Shown here in pieces: positions 63,924-64,000 of a stretch of 64,000 bases of DNA; position 1 is the first letter of the stretch, and every line of letters starts with the position of its first letter. Under the pieces are notes generated by a model that was given only the letters and a program-made list of their open reading frames with translations, was not told the origin of the DNA and ran no database searches. The position numbers and the translations under genes are program-made. This DNA comes from Periweissella beninensis (GTDB taxonomy: Bacteria > Bacillota > Bacilli > Lactobacillales > Lactobacillaceae): positions 105,578 through 169,577 of the forward strand of contig NZ_JAFBDN010000001.1 in NCBI RefSeq assembly GCF_016908275.1. Reading direction: 5' to 3'.

Positions 63924-64000
63924 ATGGATAATTATCTCAAAATATCACTCACATTAAAAGACCCAAATTTAAAAATCGATAATACTTTCAAAAACCCTAA
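63924..64000 (+). CDS. Start of a probable ISL3-type transposase (cut by window edge)
   Basis: ATG 63924 follows AGAAAGGAAA. The 25 visible codons begin MDNYLKISLTLKDPNLKI, which resembles the first residues of ISL3-family transposases of lactic acid bacteria. The frame is open to the window end. A possible element end is near 63795 (GGGTCTACACTTTTTGGTAC). Only a short piece can be read, so the family call is tentative. Confidence 0.5.
   Translation, partial: MDNYLKISLTLKDPNLKIDNTFKNP

Noticed and set aside
1..64000. CRISPR arrays, tRNA or rRNA genes, prophage
   Set aside because: No regularly spaced repeats, cloverleaf-like sequences with CCA-type ends, or phage structural genes were recognised by eye.

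Overview
The window is AT-rich DNA from a low-GC Gram-positive bacterium, most likely a member of the Lactobacillaceae. The supporting evidence is: three T-box leaders, strong GGAGG-type ribosome sites with several TTG/GTG starts, CcpA-type cre boxes, a mannose-family PTS, a gluconate kinase/permease operon, a SufCDSUB iron-sulfur operon, an Apf/LysM wall protein, and a class-III PLP enzyme that closely resembles the isoleucine 2-epimerase of lactobacilli. Genus cannot be fixed from the sequence alone. I saw no tRNA, rRNA, CRISPR array or prophage; the only mobile-element signal is the start of an IS-like transposase at the right edge.

Layout. 0-2 kb: secreted leucine-rich-repeat protein with a structured 5' UTR. 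2-9 kb: FucP-type permease and ROK fructokinase, a VOC protein, a xanthine/uracil permease, a LysM/Apf wall protein without a signal peptide, and an esterase broken by one stop codon. 9-14 kb: amino-acid permease behind a T-box (specifier read as Thr), then gntK-gntP under a cre and a LacI-type operator. 14-24 kb: MFS exporters, an ECF sigma/anti-sigma pair with its own ECF promoter, an aquaporin, and a two-gene membrane glycosyltransferase operon. 24-34 kb: a fumarate/menaquinone block (menF-menD-menH-menC, fumC, fumarate reductase flavoprotein, dicarboxylate transporter, LysR). 34-39 kb: mannose-family PTS divergent from deoC and a UTRA GntR regulator, which suggests uptake of a deoxysugar.

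39-55 kb is the most unusual part and centres on branched-chain amino acids. It holds an Ile-type T-box that now precedes a short ORF and a hydratase-like gene, a permease plus isoleucine-2-epimerase operon, and two divergent leucine leader-peptide attenuators (51.6 kb minus, 51.9 kb plus). The minus leader precedes a wrecked leu operon, in which the start of leuA is fused in frame to the end of leuC, followed by leuD. That operon runs after 16 bp into the sufC-sufD-sufS-sufU-sufB operon. The plus leader precedes a stand-alone PTS-EIIC-like membrane protein and an amino-acid permease, which makes that pair a candidate uncharacterised branched-chain amino-acid transport system.

55-64 kb: a 2-hydroxyacid dehydrogenase, an MFS/LysR divergent pair, rlmH, a cluster of consensus DnaA boxes without dnaA, a Met T-box-controlled metQ-metN-metI-aminotransferase operon, and the IS-like end. 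Pseudogenisation by in-frame TAA is seen three times (esterase, leuA remnant, DUF59/SufT-like gene), consistent with ongoing loss of biosynthetic capacity.
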